DNA of 37,553 bases from contig CANQTG010000017.1 in assembly GCA_947626715.1 (NCBI GenBank), positions 1 to 37,553 of the forward strand. Reading direction: 5' to 3'. The stretch is from an uncultured Lachnospiraceae bacterium. GTDB lineage: Bacteria; Bacillota; Clostridia; Lachnospirales; Lachnospiraceae. The notes under the pieces were generated by a model. The model did not search any database. It was not told the origin of the DNA and saw only the letters and a program-made list of their open reading frames with translations. Both the position numbers and the translations under genes were made by a program. Positions 7,978-16,200 of this stretch are shown piece after piece. How positions within the stretch are numbered: the first letter of the stretch is position 1; each line of letters begins with the position of its first letter.

Positions 7978-9285
7978 ATGGATCTATCCAAATACGAGAG
8001 ACTGAAAGACAGAGTGTATTATAGAAAGCTGGGCAAGGTGCTGAATGTCGTAGGGCTTACCATCGAGTCCGCAGGCCCGGACGCCAAACTGGCGGATATC
8101 TGCTATATCCACCCGGAGGGCGCGCAGGGGCCGGGGATCATGGCGGAGGTGGTCGGCTTTAAGGAGGGACGCACCCTTTTGATGCCCTATGAGAATACCG
8201 AGGGGATCGGGATCGGCAATCTGGTGGAGAATACGGGGGAATCCCTGTGCGTTTCGGTAGGGGATTTCCTGTTGGGCAAGACGTTGGACGGCCTCGGCAG
8301 GCCGGGCGCGGAGGTGGAGATCCCGCCGGACGCGTGCAGCTATCCGGTCGAAGCGCCGCCGCCGGATCCCATGAGCCGCGCGATCATCGACGAGCCGCTC
8401 CCGCTGGGCGTAAAGTCCGTGGACGGCCTGATCACGGTCGGGAAAGGGCAGAGGATCGGGATCTTTGCGGGCTCCGGCGTGGGGAAATCCACGCTGATGG
8501 GCATGTTTGCCAGAAATACGAAAGCGGATATCAATGTCATCGCCCTGATCGGGGAGCGCGGCAGGGAAGTCCGGGAATTTATCGAGCGCGACCTCGGGGA
8601 AGAGGGTATGCGCCGTTCTGTTGTTATCGTGGCCACCTCGGACCGGGCGGCTCTCGAGCGCAATAAGGCCGCCAAGACGGCGACGGCTGTCGCGGAATAT
8701 TTCCGCTCTCAGGGGCGGGACGTCCTGCTGATGATGGATTCCCTCACCCGTTTCTGCATGGCGCAGCGTGAGATCGGTCTGGCGACGGGGGAGCCGCCGG
8801 TCACGAGAGGCTATCCGCCGAGCGTGTATTCGGAGCTGCCTAAGCTCCTAGAGCGCGCGGGACGGGACGCAAGGGGCTCGATCACGGGGCTGTATACGGT
8901 CTTAGTGGACGGCGACGACTTTAACGAGCCGATCACCGATACGGCGCGCAGCATTTTAGACGGCCATATCATGCTGAACCGCAAGCTCGCCCACAGGAAC
9001 CATTATCCCGCCGTGGATATCTTACAGAGCATTTCCCGCTGCATGAGCCAAGTGACGGACAAAGACCACAAGAAGGCCGCCGGACGTCTCAAGAACGTGC
9101 TGGCCACCTATAACGAAGCCGAAGACTTAATTAATATCGGCGCATATAAAAAGGGCAGCAACCCCAATATCGACTACGCGATCGAAAAGATAGACGCGAC
9201 CAACGAATTTCTTATGCAGGAGATCGACGAGAAGTTCAGCTACGAGGATACGGTGCGTATGCTGCAGGAGCTGTATGAAGGATAG
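7978..9285 (+). CDS. fliI: Flagellum-specific export ATPase FliI
   Basis: Hexameric ATPase of the flagellar type III export system, related to the F1 beta subunit. The 435-residue product has Walker A GSGVGKST at residues 165-172, Walker B DVLLMMDSLTR with Asp254, and the family motif ERGREVREFIERDLGEEG. The C-terminal domain with KKGSNPNIDYAIEKI is typical. The ATG at 7978 lies 11 nt after fliH. Length and motifs are normal. Confidence 0.98.
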   Translation: MDLSKYERLKDRVYYRKLGKVLNVVGLTIESAGPDAKLADICYIHPEGAQGPGIMAEVVGFKEGRTLLMPYENTEGIGIGNLVENTGESLCVSVGDFLLGKTLDGLGRPGAEVEIPPDACSYPVEAPPPDPMSRAIIDEPLPLGVKSVDGLITVGKGQRIGIFAGSGVGKSTLMGMFARNTKADINVIALIGERGREVREFIERDLGEEGMRRSVVIVATSDRAALERNKAAKTATAVAEYFRSQGRDVLLMMDSLTRFCMAQREIGLATGEPPVTRGYPPSVYSELPKLLERAGRDARGSITGLYTVLVDGDDFNEPITDTARSILDGHIMLNRKLAHRNHYPAVDILQSISRCMSQVTDKDHKKAAGRLKNVLATYNEAEDLINIGAYKKGSNPNIDYAIEKIDATNEFLMQEIDEKFSYEDTVRMLQELYEG

Positions 9286-9290
9286 GAGCC

Positions 9291-9797
9291 ATGTCCAGAT
9301 TTGTATATCGGATGCAGAGTATCTTGAATATTAAGGAAGAGCTGGAAAAGCAGGCGCGCGCGGATTTCGGCATGGCGATGGTGCAGGTGCAGAACGAGGA
9401 GGAAAAGCTCGAGGGGATCTGGCGGCGCAGGGACGCCTACGAGGAGGCGGCCAGAGGCTCGCTGCAGGGATCGTTCGGGGCGCGGGAGATGCGGGAGAAT
9501 AAGGAAGCGATCCTGCGCATGGAGGAATTTGCGGAGCTGCAGCGCGAAGAGGTCAGGAAGGCGTGGCAGAGGGTGGCGCAGGAGCGTCAAAAGCTCCAGC
9601 GTTCCATGCAGGAGAGGAAGATACAGGAAAAGCTGCGCGAGAATGCCTTTTCGGTATTTCTGGAGGAGGAAAAGGCCAGAGAGAGCCGGGAGATCGACGA
9701 ACTGACCAGCTATACCTACGGCCAGAAGCGGGCGGAAGAGGCCGTGCAGGCCGACGGGGCAGGGGACGGCGCGGATAAGGGCGCAGCGGCCCCTTAG
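9291..9797 (+). CDS. fliJ: Flagellar export chaperone FliJ
   Basis: Small coiled-coil protein that sits on the FliI ring and connects it to FlhA. The 168-residue product begins RFVYRMQSILNIKEELEKQARADF, characteristic of FliJ. It is almost entirely charged alpha-helix up to residue 135. The last 30 residues are Gly/Ala/Asp-rich and look unstructured, longer than in B. subtilis FliJ (147 aa). It starts 5 nt after fliI. Confidence 0.92.
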   Translation: MSRFVYRMQSILNIKEELEKQARADFGMAMVQVQNEEEKLEGIWRRRDAYEEAARGSLQGSFGAREMRENKEAILRMEEFAELQREEVRKAWQRVAQERQKLQRSMQERKIQEKLRENAFSVFLEEEKARESREIDELTSYTYGQKRAEEAVQADGAGDGADKGAAAP

Positions 9798-9811
9798 AGA
9801 CGGGAGAGACT

Positions 9812-10699
9812 ATGGCGGAGAAAGAAACGACGCAGGAAATGGAAGAGGGAGGCGCGAACGATAAAAAGCGCCTGAAGGAAGAGAAAAAGAGGCTGAAGGC
9901 GGAGCAGAAGGCCCAGAAAAAGGAAGCCAAGAAACGCGCGAAGGAGCTGGATCTTCAGGAGGAGGAGCTCGAAGAGGAAAGCGAAGGGAGCTCCGGTCAG
10001 GTCGTGCTCGTGACCTTTATCATCGTGGTGATCTGGATCGCGATCCTAGCGCTGCTGATCAAGCTGGACGTAGGGGGCTTTGGCTCTACGGTGCTGCGCC
10101 CGATCCTCGAGAATGTGCCCGTCGTCAATAAGATACTGCCCGCGGAGCGTTCCATGCAGCAGGGCGGCGGAGACGGCGGAGAGGAGTATTACGGCTACGA
10201 CAGCCTAGAGGATGCGGTCGAGCAGATCAGGCGGCTCGAGCTGGAGCTGGAGAGCGCGCAGTCGGGAAATTCCAGCTATGAGACGCGCATTTCGGAGCTG
10301 CAGGCGGAGATCGAGCGTTTAAAGACCTTTGAAAACAATCAAGTCGCGTTTGAGCAGATCAAGAACGAATTTTATAATGAAGTCGTATATTCCGATAAAG
10401 GGCCGGGCGCGGATGCCTACATAAAATATTACGAGTCGATGGATCCGGCCACCGCGGAGGAGATCTACCGTCAGGTGGTCGCGCAGGAGCAGGTGGACGG
10501 CAGGATACAGGACTATGCGAACGCCTACGCCGAGATGAAACCGGCGGCGGCTGCGGCGATCTTTGAGGCGATGCAGGACGATCTGGAGCTGGCGGCGGAG
10601 ATCCTGAACGCGATGAGCGCGGAGGACAGAGGCAATATCTTAGGGGCGATGGACCCGGAAGTCGCCGCAAGGCTGACGAAAATCATGGAACCGTCTTAA
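9812..10699 (+). CDS. MotE/YlxF-like membrane protein with MgtE-N-type C-terminus
   Basis: The 295-residue product has a highly charged cytoplasmic N-terminus (Lys/Glu coiled coil, residues 1-60), one membrane helix at about residues 63-86, a second coiled coil (about 130-172), and a C-terminal helical repeat domain (YYESMDPATAEEIYRQV, ANAYAEMKPAAAAAIFEAM, AEILNAMSAEDRGNILGAM). That repeat resembles the N-terminal domain of MgtE, as found in MotE/YlxF proteins. Its position between fliJ and fliK matches B. subtilis ylxF. In other bacteria MotE-type proteins aid stator function or stability. The exact role here is inferred from family and context. Confidence 0.85.
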   Translation: MAEKETTQEMEEGGANDKKRLKEEKKRLKAEQKAQKKEAKKRAKELDLQEEELEEESEGSSGQVVLVTFIIVVIWIAILALLIKLDVGGFGSTVLRPILENVPVVNKILPAERSMQQGGGDGGEEYYGYDSLEDAVEQIRRLELELESAQSGNSSYETRISELQAEIERLKTFENNQVAFEQIKNEFYNEVVYSDKGPGADAYIKYYESMDPATAEEIYRQVVAQEQVDGRIQDYANAYAEMKPAAAAAIFEAMQDDLELAAEILNAMSAEDRGNILGAMDPEVAARLTKIMEPS

Positions 10700-10770
10700 A
10701 GTTTTTGGAGAATCTACCGATATATCAGATGGAGATAAGAACATTGAAAATCAAAGAAGGGAGGAATACA

Positions 10771-12318
10771 ATGACCAGCGCAAAGGTAACGCAGGCGGCG
10801 GGTCTGCTGCCTGTGGCGGCGGGCATGAACGCGGCGCACGGCACAGCGGGGAACGCGGACGGGCTCTTTTCCGAGATCATGGACCGCGCGAGGCCGGATA
10901 CGGGCGCAAAGCCGGAGCTGACCCGCAAAGGGCAGGAGACGTCCGCGCCAGCCGTCAAGACGGAGCGCGGCGGGCTGCGCGATACGCCGCAGCAGGCGGA
11001 TACGGTAAAGGAGCAGCCGCAGGAACAGGCGCAGACGCAGACGCCGCAGGCCGAAGAAGTGCAGGAGCAGCCGATGGAGGAAGGACAGGACGCAAAAGAG
11101 GTTCTGGACGAGGCCGTCGGTAAGGTCAGGGAGGCTCTCAAGGAGACGCTGGGGCTTTCCGACGAGGAGCTGTCGCAGCTCATGTCGCAGCTCGGACTTC
11201 TGCCGGCGGATCTATTGGATCCCGGCAATATGCAGGCCATCGTAACGGCGGCCGCGGGGGAGACCGATATGCTGAGCGTCCTGACCAACGAGACTCTGTA
11301 TCAGAACGTGCAGGAGCTGACGGCGGCGGTCACGGACATCGTTTCCGAGGCAAAGACGGAGCTTATGGCGGACGATACAAAGTTCGCGGAGCTGCTGGCG
11401 CAGATGGAAGAGGCAGCGCCGCAGGAGGAAGAGACGCAGGCGCTCTCCGAGCTTGTCCCGCAGACGCAGGGGCCCGCCGAAGAGACGGAGGCGCAGGAGC
11501 GGCCTGACTTAACGCTCTTACAGCCGCAGGAAGCAAAGGACGCGCAGAAGGAAGAGGAGGGAACGCCCCAAAAGGCGGAGGATACCGCCGATACGCAAAG
11601 GGACGTCCAGACTCTTACGGAACAGACGGAGGCGCAGGCGGCGCAGGAGGAAAGCTCTAAGGAGCAGACGCCGGAGGAGCGGGCGGAAAAGAAAAGCTCG
11701 GATACGGGCGGCCAGACGGGAAAAGGCGCTCAGGGGAGCGCGGCGCATGAAAACGCCGCTCATTTTACCCAGATTTTAAGCAGAACGGGTACGGGCGCAG
11801 GGATCCTAAGCGAGGCCCTGACAGAGGGCGCGTCGGGCCCGTCCTATACGGAAAGGGCGGATGCGTACCGCATTCTCGACCAGATCGACGCCTATATGAG
11901 ACTGGAAGCGGAGCCGGAGATGACGGAGATCGACCTCCATCTGCAGCCCGAGACATTGGGGACGCTGCATATCCATCTGACGGCGAAGGAAGGCGTTTTG
12001 ACGGCGCAGTTTACCGCGGAAAATGAGGCGGTCCGTTCCGCGCTCGAGACGCAGGTGTTCCAGCTTCGTGAAAACCTGAACAATCAAGGCTTTAAGGTGG
12101 AGGCGGTGGAGGTGACGATCGCAAGCCACGCATTCGACCGCAGCTTTGCCGAAAACGGCGGGGACGGGGCGGCCTATGAGGAGCCCAAGAAGCGCGGGCC
12201 CCGCAGGCTCCAGCTGGACGAGGGAGCCGCTTTGGAGGATATGGAGCTTACCGACGAGGAACGGCTCGCGGCGGAGATGATGCGGCAGAACGGCAATACC
12301 GTAGATTATATGGCGTAA
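10771..12318 (+). CDS. fliK: Flagellar hook-length control protein FliK
   Basis: Molecular ruler that sets hook length and triggers the substrate switch of FlhB. The 515-residue product has a long low-complexity N-terminal and middle part rich in Gln, Glu, Ala and Thr, typical of the ruler, and a C-terminal Flg_hook domain around residues 362-458 (LHLQPETLGTLHIHLTAKEG, LRENLNNQGFKVEAVEVTI). The ATG at 10771 is preferred because AAGGGAGG lies 7-14 nt upstream. The frame extends to an ATG-like start at 10705, but no good ribosome site is seen there. Confidence 0.94.
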   Translation: MTSAKVTQAAGLLPVAAGMNAAHGTAGNADGLFSEIMDRARPDTGAKPELTRKGQETSAPAVKTERGGLRDTPQQADTVKEQPQEQAQTQTPQAEEVQEQPMEEGQDAKEVLDEAVGKVREALKETLGLSDEELSQLMSQLGLLPADLLDPGNMQAIVTAAAGETDMLSVLTNETLYQNVQELTAAVTDIVSEAKTELMADDTKFAELLAQMEEAAPQEEETQALSELVPQTQGPAEETEAQERPDLTLLQPQEAKDAQKEEEGTPQKAEDTADTQRDVQTLTEQTEAQAAQEESSKEQTPEERAEKKSSDTGGQTGKGAQGSAAHENAAHFTQILSRTGTGAGILSEALTEGASGPSYTERADAYRILDQIDAYMRLEAEPEMTEIDLHLQPETLGTLHIHLTAKEGVLTAQFTAENEAVRSALETQVFQLRENLNNQGFKVEAVEVTIASHAFDRSFAENGGDGAAYEEPKKRGPRRLQLDEGAALEDMELTDEERLAAEMMRQNGNTVDYMA

Positions 12319-12330
12319 AGGAGGAATAGT

Positions 12331-13332
12331 ATGAGTTTAATTATGCCGGTGAAGGACGGCGAGATTCAATATCCCGAATCGACAGAAAAGACGGAACGCG
12401 CGGGCGGCAGCCTCGATAAGGATGCGTTCCTGCAGCTCTTGGTGGCGCAGATGAAATATCAGGATCCGTTGGAGCCGACTTCCAATACGGAGTATATCTC
12501 CCAGCTCGCGACCTTCTCGAGTCTGGAGGAAATGCAGAATATGTCGAGCACGCTCAATCTGCAGAGGGCGTCCGCTCTGGTAGGGCAGGAGGTCTACATC
12601 GAGACGAAGGACGCGACGGGCAATACGGTTTCCCTGCACGGTCTGGTGGATTACGTCACCTATGAGAACAGCAAGGCGTTCGTCGCAGTCAACGGCGAGA
12701 CCTATCCGCTGGACGACGTAGTGGGCGTCTACAATCCCGATTACACAGATGCGATCGATCTGGCATACGAGTGGACGGTCGGGCTCAATCATCTGCCGGC
12801 GCTCTCGAAGCTGACGCTCGGCGACGAGGAGGCGGTCATGGAGCTAAAGGACGTCTTCGACAGCATGTCGGACTATCAGAAGGGCTTTATCACGCAGGAG
12901 AATCAGGAAAAGCTGCAGAGCTATGTGGATCGGATCAACGTCTTAAAGAAGGCGGCGCAGGAGCTGGAGGGCAAGGTAGAAGGAAACGGCGGCGCGGCGG
13001 ATTCGGAGGATACGGACGGCTCCGAAGAAACGGGCAATGCGACGAGCTCCGATCAGGCGCAAAGCGCAGGCAATGCGACGGGCTCCGATACGGCGCAGGG
13101 CGCGGGCAGCGCGGCGGATTCCGGCAAGACGCAGGAAGCAGGCGGCGCGGCGGGCTCCGAGCAGGTGCAGGGCGCGGGCGGCGCGCAGGATTCCGGTACG
13201 GCGCAGGAGACAGACAGCGCGGCGGATGTTGAAGCGCAGGAGACGGCGGCCTCCGGCAGTGCGCAGGGTGCGGAGGAGACCAAAGAGGCGGACTCTGAAG
13301 GCGCAGGCGGCGACGAAGCGGAAACGCCGTGA
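12331..13332 (+). CDS. flgD: Flagellar hook cap protein FlgD with long C-terminal extension
   Basis: Hook scaffolding cap that lets FlgE subunits assemble. Residues 1-138 are a normal FlgD core: LDKDAFLQLLVAQMKYQDP and SNTEYISQLATFSSLEEMQN, followed by a small beta domain (VGQEVYIETKDATGNTVSLHG). Residues about 150-212 form a helical module (LPALSKLTLGDEEAV, SDYQKGFITQENQEKL) resembling small helical repeats of Firmicutes surface proteins. Residues 235-294 are five 12-residue repeats, followed by a further Glu/Ala-rich tail. At 333 residues it is well above the usual 140-230. Known: core function. Unknown: role of the extension, which would be exported with the cap. Confidence 0.93.
   Translation: MSLIMPVKDGEIQYPESTEKTERAGGSLDKDAFLQLLVAQMKYQDPLEPTSNTEYISQLATFSSLEEMQNMSSTLNLQRASALVGQEVYIETKDATGNTVSLHGLVDYVTYENSKAFVAVNGETYPLDDVVGVYNPDYTDAIDLAYEWTVGLNHLPALSKLTLGDEEAVMELKDVFDSMSDYQKGFITQENQEKLQSYVDRINVLKKAAQELEGKVEGNGGAADSEDTDGSEETGNATSSDQAQSAGNATGSDTAQGAGSAADSGKTQEAGGAAGSEQVQGAGGAQDSGTAQETDSAADVEAQETAASGSAQGAEETKEADSEGAGGDEAETP
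13033..13212 (+). repeat. Five 36-bp repeats in the 3' part of flgD
   Basis: Five consecutive in-frame 36-nt units start at 13033, 13069, 13105, 13141 and 13177. They encode 12-residue variants of GxAxxSxxxQxA, for example GNATGSDTAQGA and GGAAGSEQVQGA. Degenerate copies continue to about 13290. The periodicity and GC-rich composition leave several other frames open here; these are not genes. Confidence 0.85.
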
Positions 13333-13349
13333 CAAAAGGAGAATAGGAT

Positions 13350-13754
13350 ATGAAGGTGCAGGATAGTCAATACCTTTCCGCACTGCAGATTCAGGATCGC
13401 TTCCTGAAGGGACAAAACAGTCCTGTAAAAGCGAAACCGGCCGCGGAGGGTTCCCTGTCGTTTCAGGAGATCCTAGAGCAGACGACGGGGCGCACGGACA
13501 CGGGGCTGCGGTTTTCCAAACATGCCATGGGCAGATTGGCGGACCGGAATATCCGGCTTACGGACGAACAGATGGAGCGTCTGAGCGACGGAACGCAGAA
13601 AGCTGGCGCGAAAGGAATCAAAGAATCTCTGGTCATCATGGACCAGCTGGCCTTTATCGTGAACATACCGAATCAGACGGTGGTGACGGCGATGGATCAG
13701 GCCGAAACGGAAAGCAATGTATTTACCAATATTGACGGAGCCGTAATCATATAG
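13350..13754 (+). CDS. Conserved flagellar operon protein (TIGR02530-like)
   Basis: A 134-residue soluble protein between flgD and flgE, where Clostridia and spirochaetes often encode the family named flagellar operon protein TIGR02530. Conserved-looking stretches are LRFSKHAMGRLADRNIRLTDEQMERL and IVNIPNQTVVTAMDQ, with a C-terminus NVFTNIDGAVII. No membrane helix or signal peptide. The ATG at 13350 has AAGGAG 9-14 nt upstream. The family has no settled function that I know of; its fixed position suggests a role in hook assembly or its control. Confidence 0.82.
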   Translation: MKVQDSQYLSALQIQDRFLKGQNSPVKAKPAAEGSLSFQEILEQTTGRTDTGLRFSKHAMGRLADRNIRLTDEQMERLSDGTQKAGAKGIKESLVIMDQLAFIVNIPNQTVVTAMDQAETESNVFTNIDGAVII

Positions 13755-13836
13755 CCGGACCTTTTCGGAGGCTAGGATCCCTGACTGACAGAGGGGATAT
13801 GCGGCGCGGCAGTTTAGATCAGGAGGTCAATCAACT

Positions 13837-15867
13837 ATGATGAGATCAATGTATTCTGGTGTTGCGGGATTAAAGACACACCAGACCAAGATGGACGTAA
13901 TCGGCAATAATATCGCGAACGTCAACACAACGGCATATAAGAGCGCATCCACGAATTTCAGCGAGCTGCTCTACCAGACCACGTCAAAGGCATCCGGCCC
14001 GAACGGGACGACGGGACGCGCCGGGATCAACCCGAAGCAGATCGGTCTGGGCGTGCAGGCCGCCGCGATCAAGAACGCAATCACGACGCCGGGCTCGACG
14101 CAGTCTACGGGCGACCCGTTTGACGTCAAGATCAATGGCGAGGCGTTCTTTGTCGTCAGCGACGGCACGAGCAATTACTTCACGCGGGACGGCTCCTTCT
14201 ATGTGGACGCCGCCGGCAATCTGGCGATGACGTCCAACGGCTACAATGTCATGGGCTGGGGGCTGGACGAGACGGGCCTAAATATCAAGAAGGACACAGT
14301 CTCGGCGCTGCGCGTCATGAGCGCGGCGAATATGACCTATCCGCCCGAGGCGACGACGGAGGCATATGTGGACGGTATTTTGGATAAGAACGAGCCGGAC
14401 GCGGCGACGACGGCGGGCAAGACGCTGACGCTGAGCTTCTTTGACGCGCTGGGCTACAGCTATACCGCGAAGTTCGCGCTCCATCAGACCGAGACGAAGG
14501 GCGAGTATACGGTGGAGCTGACGGATATCCTCGATTCCGAGGCCAATTCCGTGATCGACACCTACGGGGTGAACGGCATTACCGATATCGTGAATTTCGG
14601 CGGCAGCAGCACCTCTGATACGACGGAGCTGCGCCAGCTCGTAACGGGCGTAAGCTATACGCCCGGCGCGTCGGATACCGACCCGGGCACCTATACCAAG
14701 ACGGTCGGCTATGACGAGCTCTTCTCCGACTACGAGGATAAGGCGATGAGCGGTCTTGTCTACAGCAATCCGGTCAAGGGAGCTGCGGCGATGAAGGCCG
14801 GCGATACGATAGCGGCCGGCGATACGATCACCCTGACCGGCACGGGCAAGGTGACGAAAAAGGACCTTCAGGATATCTACGGATTGATCTATGTGGAGGG
14901 CGAGGGGGGAGATCCCGACTACTATTATAAGGATGGCGTCCGCCTTTACAACCCGAATAATCTGGGGGCGGGCGTAAACGCGGCGACGAACAAGACGAAC
15001 TGGCAGACCGTTTTAAATAAGGGCGACTTGGCGGCTGACCCGGATCCCGGTATCAGCTGGGACGACGAGGGGAACGTGAGCTTTAATCTCACGCAGGACT
15101 TTACGGTGGCCGCGCCCGGCACCTACGACGGCGCGAATTTCACGATCGAGATCTCGCAGGACGACGCCTACGGGATGGATACCACCAATCCGAACAAGAC
15201 CTATCTCTACGAGGTGGCCCCGGACGGACAGGCGCAGGTGACGACGACGACGACCTATAACGGCTACGTCCTCAAGTTCAATGTGGACACGGGACGCTTT
15301 GTCTCGATCGACAATAAGGACAGCGTCACGCTGGATTTCAATCCCAGCGCGATGACGAAGGCGGGGACGTCGGTCTCCCTCGCGAACTTCTCCGATATCA
15401 ATATCGACTGGACGAACGTAACGTGGTACAATAACGGCGGGAGCTCCACGATGACGGCGACCGCCGGCACGGAGAGCACCGGCGAGGGCGCGGGCCGCAA
15501 GCTCGGCGCGATGAACGGGCTCTCGATCCAGAATAACGGCGAGATCTACGCGGCCTACGACAACGGCATGACCAAGCTGCTCGGGCAGATCGCGGTGGCT
15601 AAGTTCGCCAATGCCTCCGGCCTCGAGAAGGTCGGCGACAATCTCTATCAGTCCACCTTAAACTCCGGCGAGTTCGACGGCGTGGGCGTGGACATCACGG
15701 CGGACGGCGAGGGCAGCATGACCTCCGGCGCGCTGGAGATGAGCAACGTCGATCTCTCGACGGAATTTACCGAGATGATCACGACGCAGAGGGGCTTTCA
15801 GGCGAACAGCCGTATCATCACCGTCTCCGACACGCTGCTGGAGGAGCTGGTAAATCTGAAGAGATAA
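13837..15867 (+). CDS. flgE: Flagellar hook protein FlgE
   Basis: Structural subunit of the hook. The N-terminus MMRSMYSGVAGLKTHQTKMD plus GNNIANVNTTAYKS, and the C-terminus STEFTEMITTQRGFQANSR plus VSDTLLEELVNLKR, are the conserved axial-protein ends. The middle (about residues 160-560) is long and variable, making this 676-residue protein considerably larger than B. subtilis FlgE (FlgG in older naming). A perfect 15-bp duplication (14796-14810 and 14814-14828) encodes a doubled AGDTI. No cysteines were noticed. The ATG at 13837 has a strong AGGAGG site at 13821-13826, consistent with high expression. A hairpin follows the gene. Confidence 0.96.
   Translation: MMRSMYSGVAGLKTHQTKMDVIGNNIANVNTTAYKSASTNFSELLYQTTSKASGPNGTTGRAGINPKQIGLGVQAAAIKNAITTPGSTQSTGDPFDVKINGEAFFVVSDGTSNYFTRDGSFYVDAAGNLAMTSNGYNVMGWGLDETGLNIKKDTVSALRVMSAANMTYPPEATTEAYVDGILDKNEPDAATTAGKTLTLSFFDALGYSYTAKFALHQTETKGEYTVELTDILDSEANSVIDTYGVNGITDIVNFGGSSTSDTTELRQLVTGVSYTPGASDTDPGTYTKTVGYDELFSDYEDKAMSGLVYSNPVKGAAAMKAGDTIAAGDTITLTGTGKVTKKDLQDIYGLIYVEGEGGDPDYYYKDGVRLYNPNNLGAGVNAATNKTNWQTVLNKGDLAADPDPGISWDDEGNVSFNLTQDFTVAAPGTYDGANFTIEISQDDAYGMDTTNPNKTYLYEVAPDGQAQVTTTTTYNGYVLKFNVDTGRFVSIDNKDSVTLDFNPSAMTKAGTSVSLANFSDINIDWTNVTWYNNGGSSTMTATAGTESTGEGAGRKLGAMNGLSIQNNGEIYAAYDNGMTKLLGQIAVAKFANASGLEKVGDNLYQSTLNSGEFDGVGVDITADGEGSMTSGALEMSNVDLSTEFTEMITTQRGFQANSRIITVSDTLLEELVNLKR
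14796..14828 (+). repeat. 15-bp in-frame duplication inside flgE
   Basis: GGCCGGCGATACGAT occurs at 14796-14810 and again at 14814-14828, offset by 18 bp (six codons). The product reads AGDTIAAGDTI in the variable middle of the hook protein. It looks like a small tandem duplication that keeps the frame. Confidence 0.8.
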
Positions 15868-15895
15868 CCCTATAGACGGCAAAATGCAAAGAGGC

Positions 15896-15922
15896 AGGGG
15901 AACTATCGGACATAGTTCCCCT
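15896..15922 (+). terminator. Strong hairpin after flgE without T-run
   Basis: Perfect 11-bp inverted repeat AGGGGAACTAT (15896-15906) and ATAGTTCCCCT (15912-15922) with loop CGGAC, 28 bp after the flgE stop and 68 bp before flbD. Downstream bases (ATTCCTATGTTTA) contain no run of T, so a full intrinsic terminator is doubtful. A partial terminator or a 3' stabiliser for hook mRNA fits better. Confidence 0.55.
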
Positions 15923-15990
15923 ATTCCTATGTTTATCCGCTTTCTGAAAAAACGGGGAAAACGGGCGCGTTTCCCGCAAAGGAGCATGGT

Positions 15991-16176
15991 ATGATCGAAC
16001 TGACGAAACTGAACGGACAGAAGATCCTCGTAAACTGCGATCTGATCGAGCTGGTGGAGGAAACGCCGGATACGCTTATCTCGTTTACGACGGGCAGAAA
16101 AATTATTGTAAAAGAAAGTAGACAAGAAGTGAAAAATTTAGTAAAATCGTATAGAAAGGATGTTTTTGCAAATTAA
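15991..16176 (+). CDS. flbD: Flagellar protein FlbD
   Basis: A 61-residue soluble protein of the small FlbD family found between the hook gene and motA in Clostridia and spirochaetes. It begins IELTKLNGQKILVNCDLIELVEETPDT, followed by TGRKIIVKES, both characteristic. The biochemical role of this family is poorly known; it is not the Caulobacter regulator of the same name. AAAGGAG lies shortly upstream of the ATG. Its 3' end contains a promoter-like sequence for motA. Confidence 0.9.
   Translation: MIELTKLNGQKILVNCDLIELVEETPDTLISFTTGRKIIVKESRQEVKNLVKSYRKDVFAN
16119..16147 (+). promoter_or_regulatory. Possible internal sigma-A promoter ahead of motAB
   Basis: TAGACA (16119-16124) and TAAAAT (16142-16147) each match the consensus hexamer at 5 of 6 positions and are spaced 17 bp apart. 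They lie in an AT-rich patch inside the last codons of flbD, about 50 bp before motA. It could give extra transcription of motAB. No experimental support is available from sequence. Confidence 0.4.
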
Positions 16177-16200
16177 TGCAAAGGCGGGCAGGTGAGTATT

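Noticed and set aside
12771-13415. Several overlapping open frames on both strands over the 3' part of flgD
   Set aside because: The 36-bp GC-rich repeats leave all frames open. Only the FlgD frame connects to a conserved domain.
13771-13796. Inverted repeat ATCCC...GGGAT between the TIGR02530-like gene and flgE
   Set aside because: Only five to six pairs with a large loop; not convincing as a terminator or riboswitch.
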